Origin: Chloroflexota bacterium
GTDB lineage: Bacteria > Chloroflexota > Dehalococcoidia > Dehalococcoidales > UBA2162
Assembly (NCBI GenBank): GCA_016193545.1
Contig: JACPSA010000111.1
Location: 1-5,506, forward strand
Reading direction: 5' to 3'
DNA: 5,506 nucleotides
Below are positions 5,053 through 5,506 of this stretch, in pieces. The translations under genes were made by a program, and so were the position numbers. Under the pieces are notes generated by a model. It ran no database searches. It saw nothing but the letters and a program-made list of their open reading frames with translations, and was not told the origin of the DNA. Position 1 is the stretch's first letter; every line of letters starts with the position of its first letter.

Positions 5053-5506
5053 ATGCCTAACTCAGTTCGCACCCGTTATGCCCCCAGCCCCACCGGCTTC
5101 CCCCATGTGGGCAATATCCGGAGCGCCCTGTTTGCCTGGCTCTTTGCCCGGCATAATAAGGGTAGCTTTATTGTCCGTATCGAGGATACTGATACCGCCC
5201 GCAAGGTTGAGGGGGCGGTAGAGGCGATTCTGGACAGCCTCCGCTGGCTGGGGCTGGACTGGGACGAGGGGCCTGGGGCGGGCGGACAGTACGGTCCCTA
5301 TTTTCAGTCGCAGCGCCTGGAGCTATACCGTTATGCCGCCGAGCGCCTGGTTTCACAGGGGGATGCCTACTATTGCTACTGTTCGCCGCAGCGCCTGGCT
5401 GAGATGCGGGCAGAGCAGGTCAGGCGTAAACAGCCGCCGGGCTACGACCGCCAATGCCGTGACCTGGGTGAGGAAGCCTGGGCGCAGAAAGCGGCAGAAG
5501 GCATCA
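5053..5506 (+). CDS. gltX: Glutamyl-tRNA synthetase, N-terminal part (runs off the window)
   Basis: Translation from the ATG at 5053 stays open to the window edge, giving 151 complete codons of a protein normally about 470-490 residues long. The class I catalytic core of a glutamyl-tRNA synthetase, which charges tRNA-Glu (and in many bacteria tRNA-Gln), is clear. RYAPSPTGFPHVGNIRSALF at 8-27 contains the HIGH-type ATP-binding motif as HVGN (18-21). VRIEDTDTAR at 41-50 is the amino-acid-binding strand, and GPYFQSQR at 81-88 is also family-typical. Cys108 and Cys110 in YCYC, with Cys135 in DRQCRD, match three ligands of the zinc-binding insertion found in part of the family. The KMSKS motif and anticodon-binding domain lie beyond the window. 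AAGGA at 5039-5043, nine bases upstream, supports the start. Discriminating versus non-discriminating specificity cannot be judged from this part. Confidence 0.95.
   Translation, partial: MPNSVRTRYAPSPTGFPHVGNIRSALFAWLFARHNKGSFIVRIEDTDTARKVEGAVEAILDSLRWLGLDWDEGPGAGGQYGPYFQSQRLELYRYAAERLVSQGDAYYCYCSPQRLAEMRAEQVRRKQPPGYDRQCRDLGEEAWAQKAAEGI

Noticed and set aside
5168..5356. Minus-strand open frame of 62 codons within gltX
   Set aside because: It is antisense to conserved glutamyl-tRNA synthetase motifs and has the Pro/Arg-rich composition typical of shadow frames in GC-rich coding DNA.

Overview
The window looks like ordinary bacterial chromosome of moderate GC. It holds three housekeeping genes (polA, mutM and the 5' part of gltX), a small extracytoplasmic rhodanese, and a short disturbed patch carrying an insertion-sequence remnant and an orphan HicB-type gene. 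The style of the PolA, MutM and GluRS proteins, the polA-mutM adjacency and the two kinds of palindromic intergenic repeat suggest a Chloroflexota member, possibly class Dehalococcoidia. That placement is inference from memory of such genomes and has not been tested by a search.

Layout: 28-447 (+) encodes a single-domain rhodanese with an N-terminal export or lipoprotein signal. 448-697 is intergenic and is dominated by a 133-bp nested inverted repeat (498-630), followed by an extended -10 promoter placed so that polA mRNA should start at or next to its own ATG. 698-3430 (+) is a full-length DNA polymerase I with the 5'-3' exonuclease, proofreading 3'-5' exonuclease and polymerase domains all catalytically intact. 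3431-3638 is a purine/pyrimidine-skewed spacer with three consecutive strong hairpins. 3639-4457 (+) is mutM. 4458-5052 contains the 5' end of an IS3-type orfA (from 4593) broken at about 4695, joined tail to tail to a minus-strand HicB-like gene (4905-4636). 5053-5506 (+) is the start of gltX, cut by the window edge.

Functionally, polA and mutM sit together as a base-excision repair pair: MutM removes oxidised purines and nicks the strand, and Pol I fills and edits the gap. They are probably not a tight operon, since a 208-bp hairpin-rich spacer separates them and mutM has its own strong ribosome binding site. The rhodanese and gltX are unrelated neighbours. I do not see a convincing novel multi-gene system. 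The observations most worth a second look are the IS/hicB junction that gives both reading frames chimeric tails, the apparently leaderless polA promoter, the Asp at the Pol I steric-gate position, and the two intergenic repeat families.
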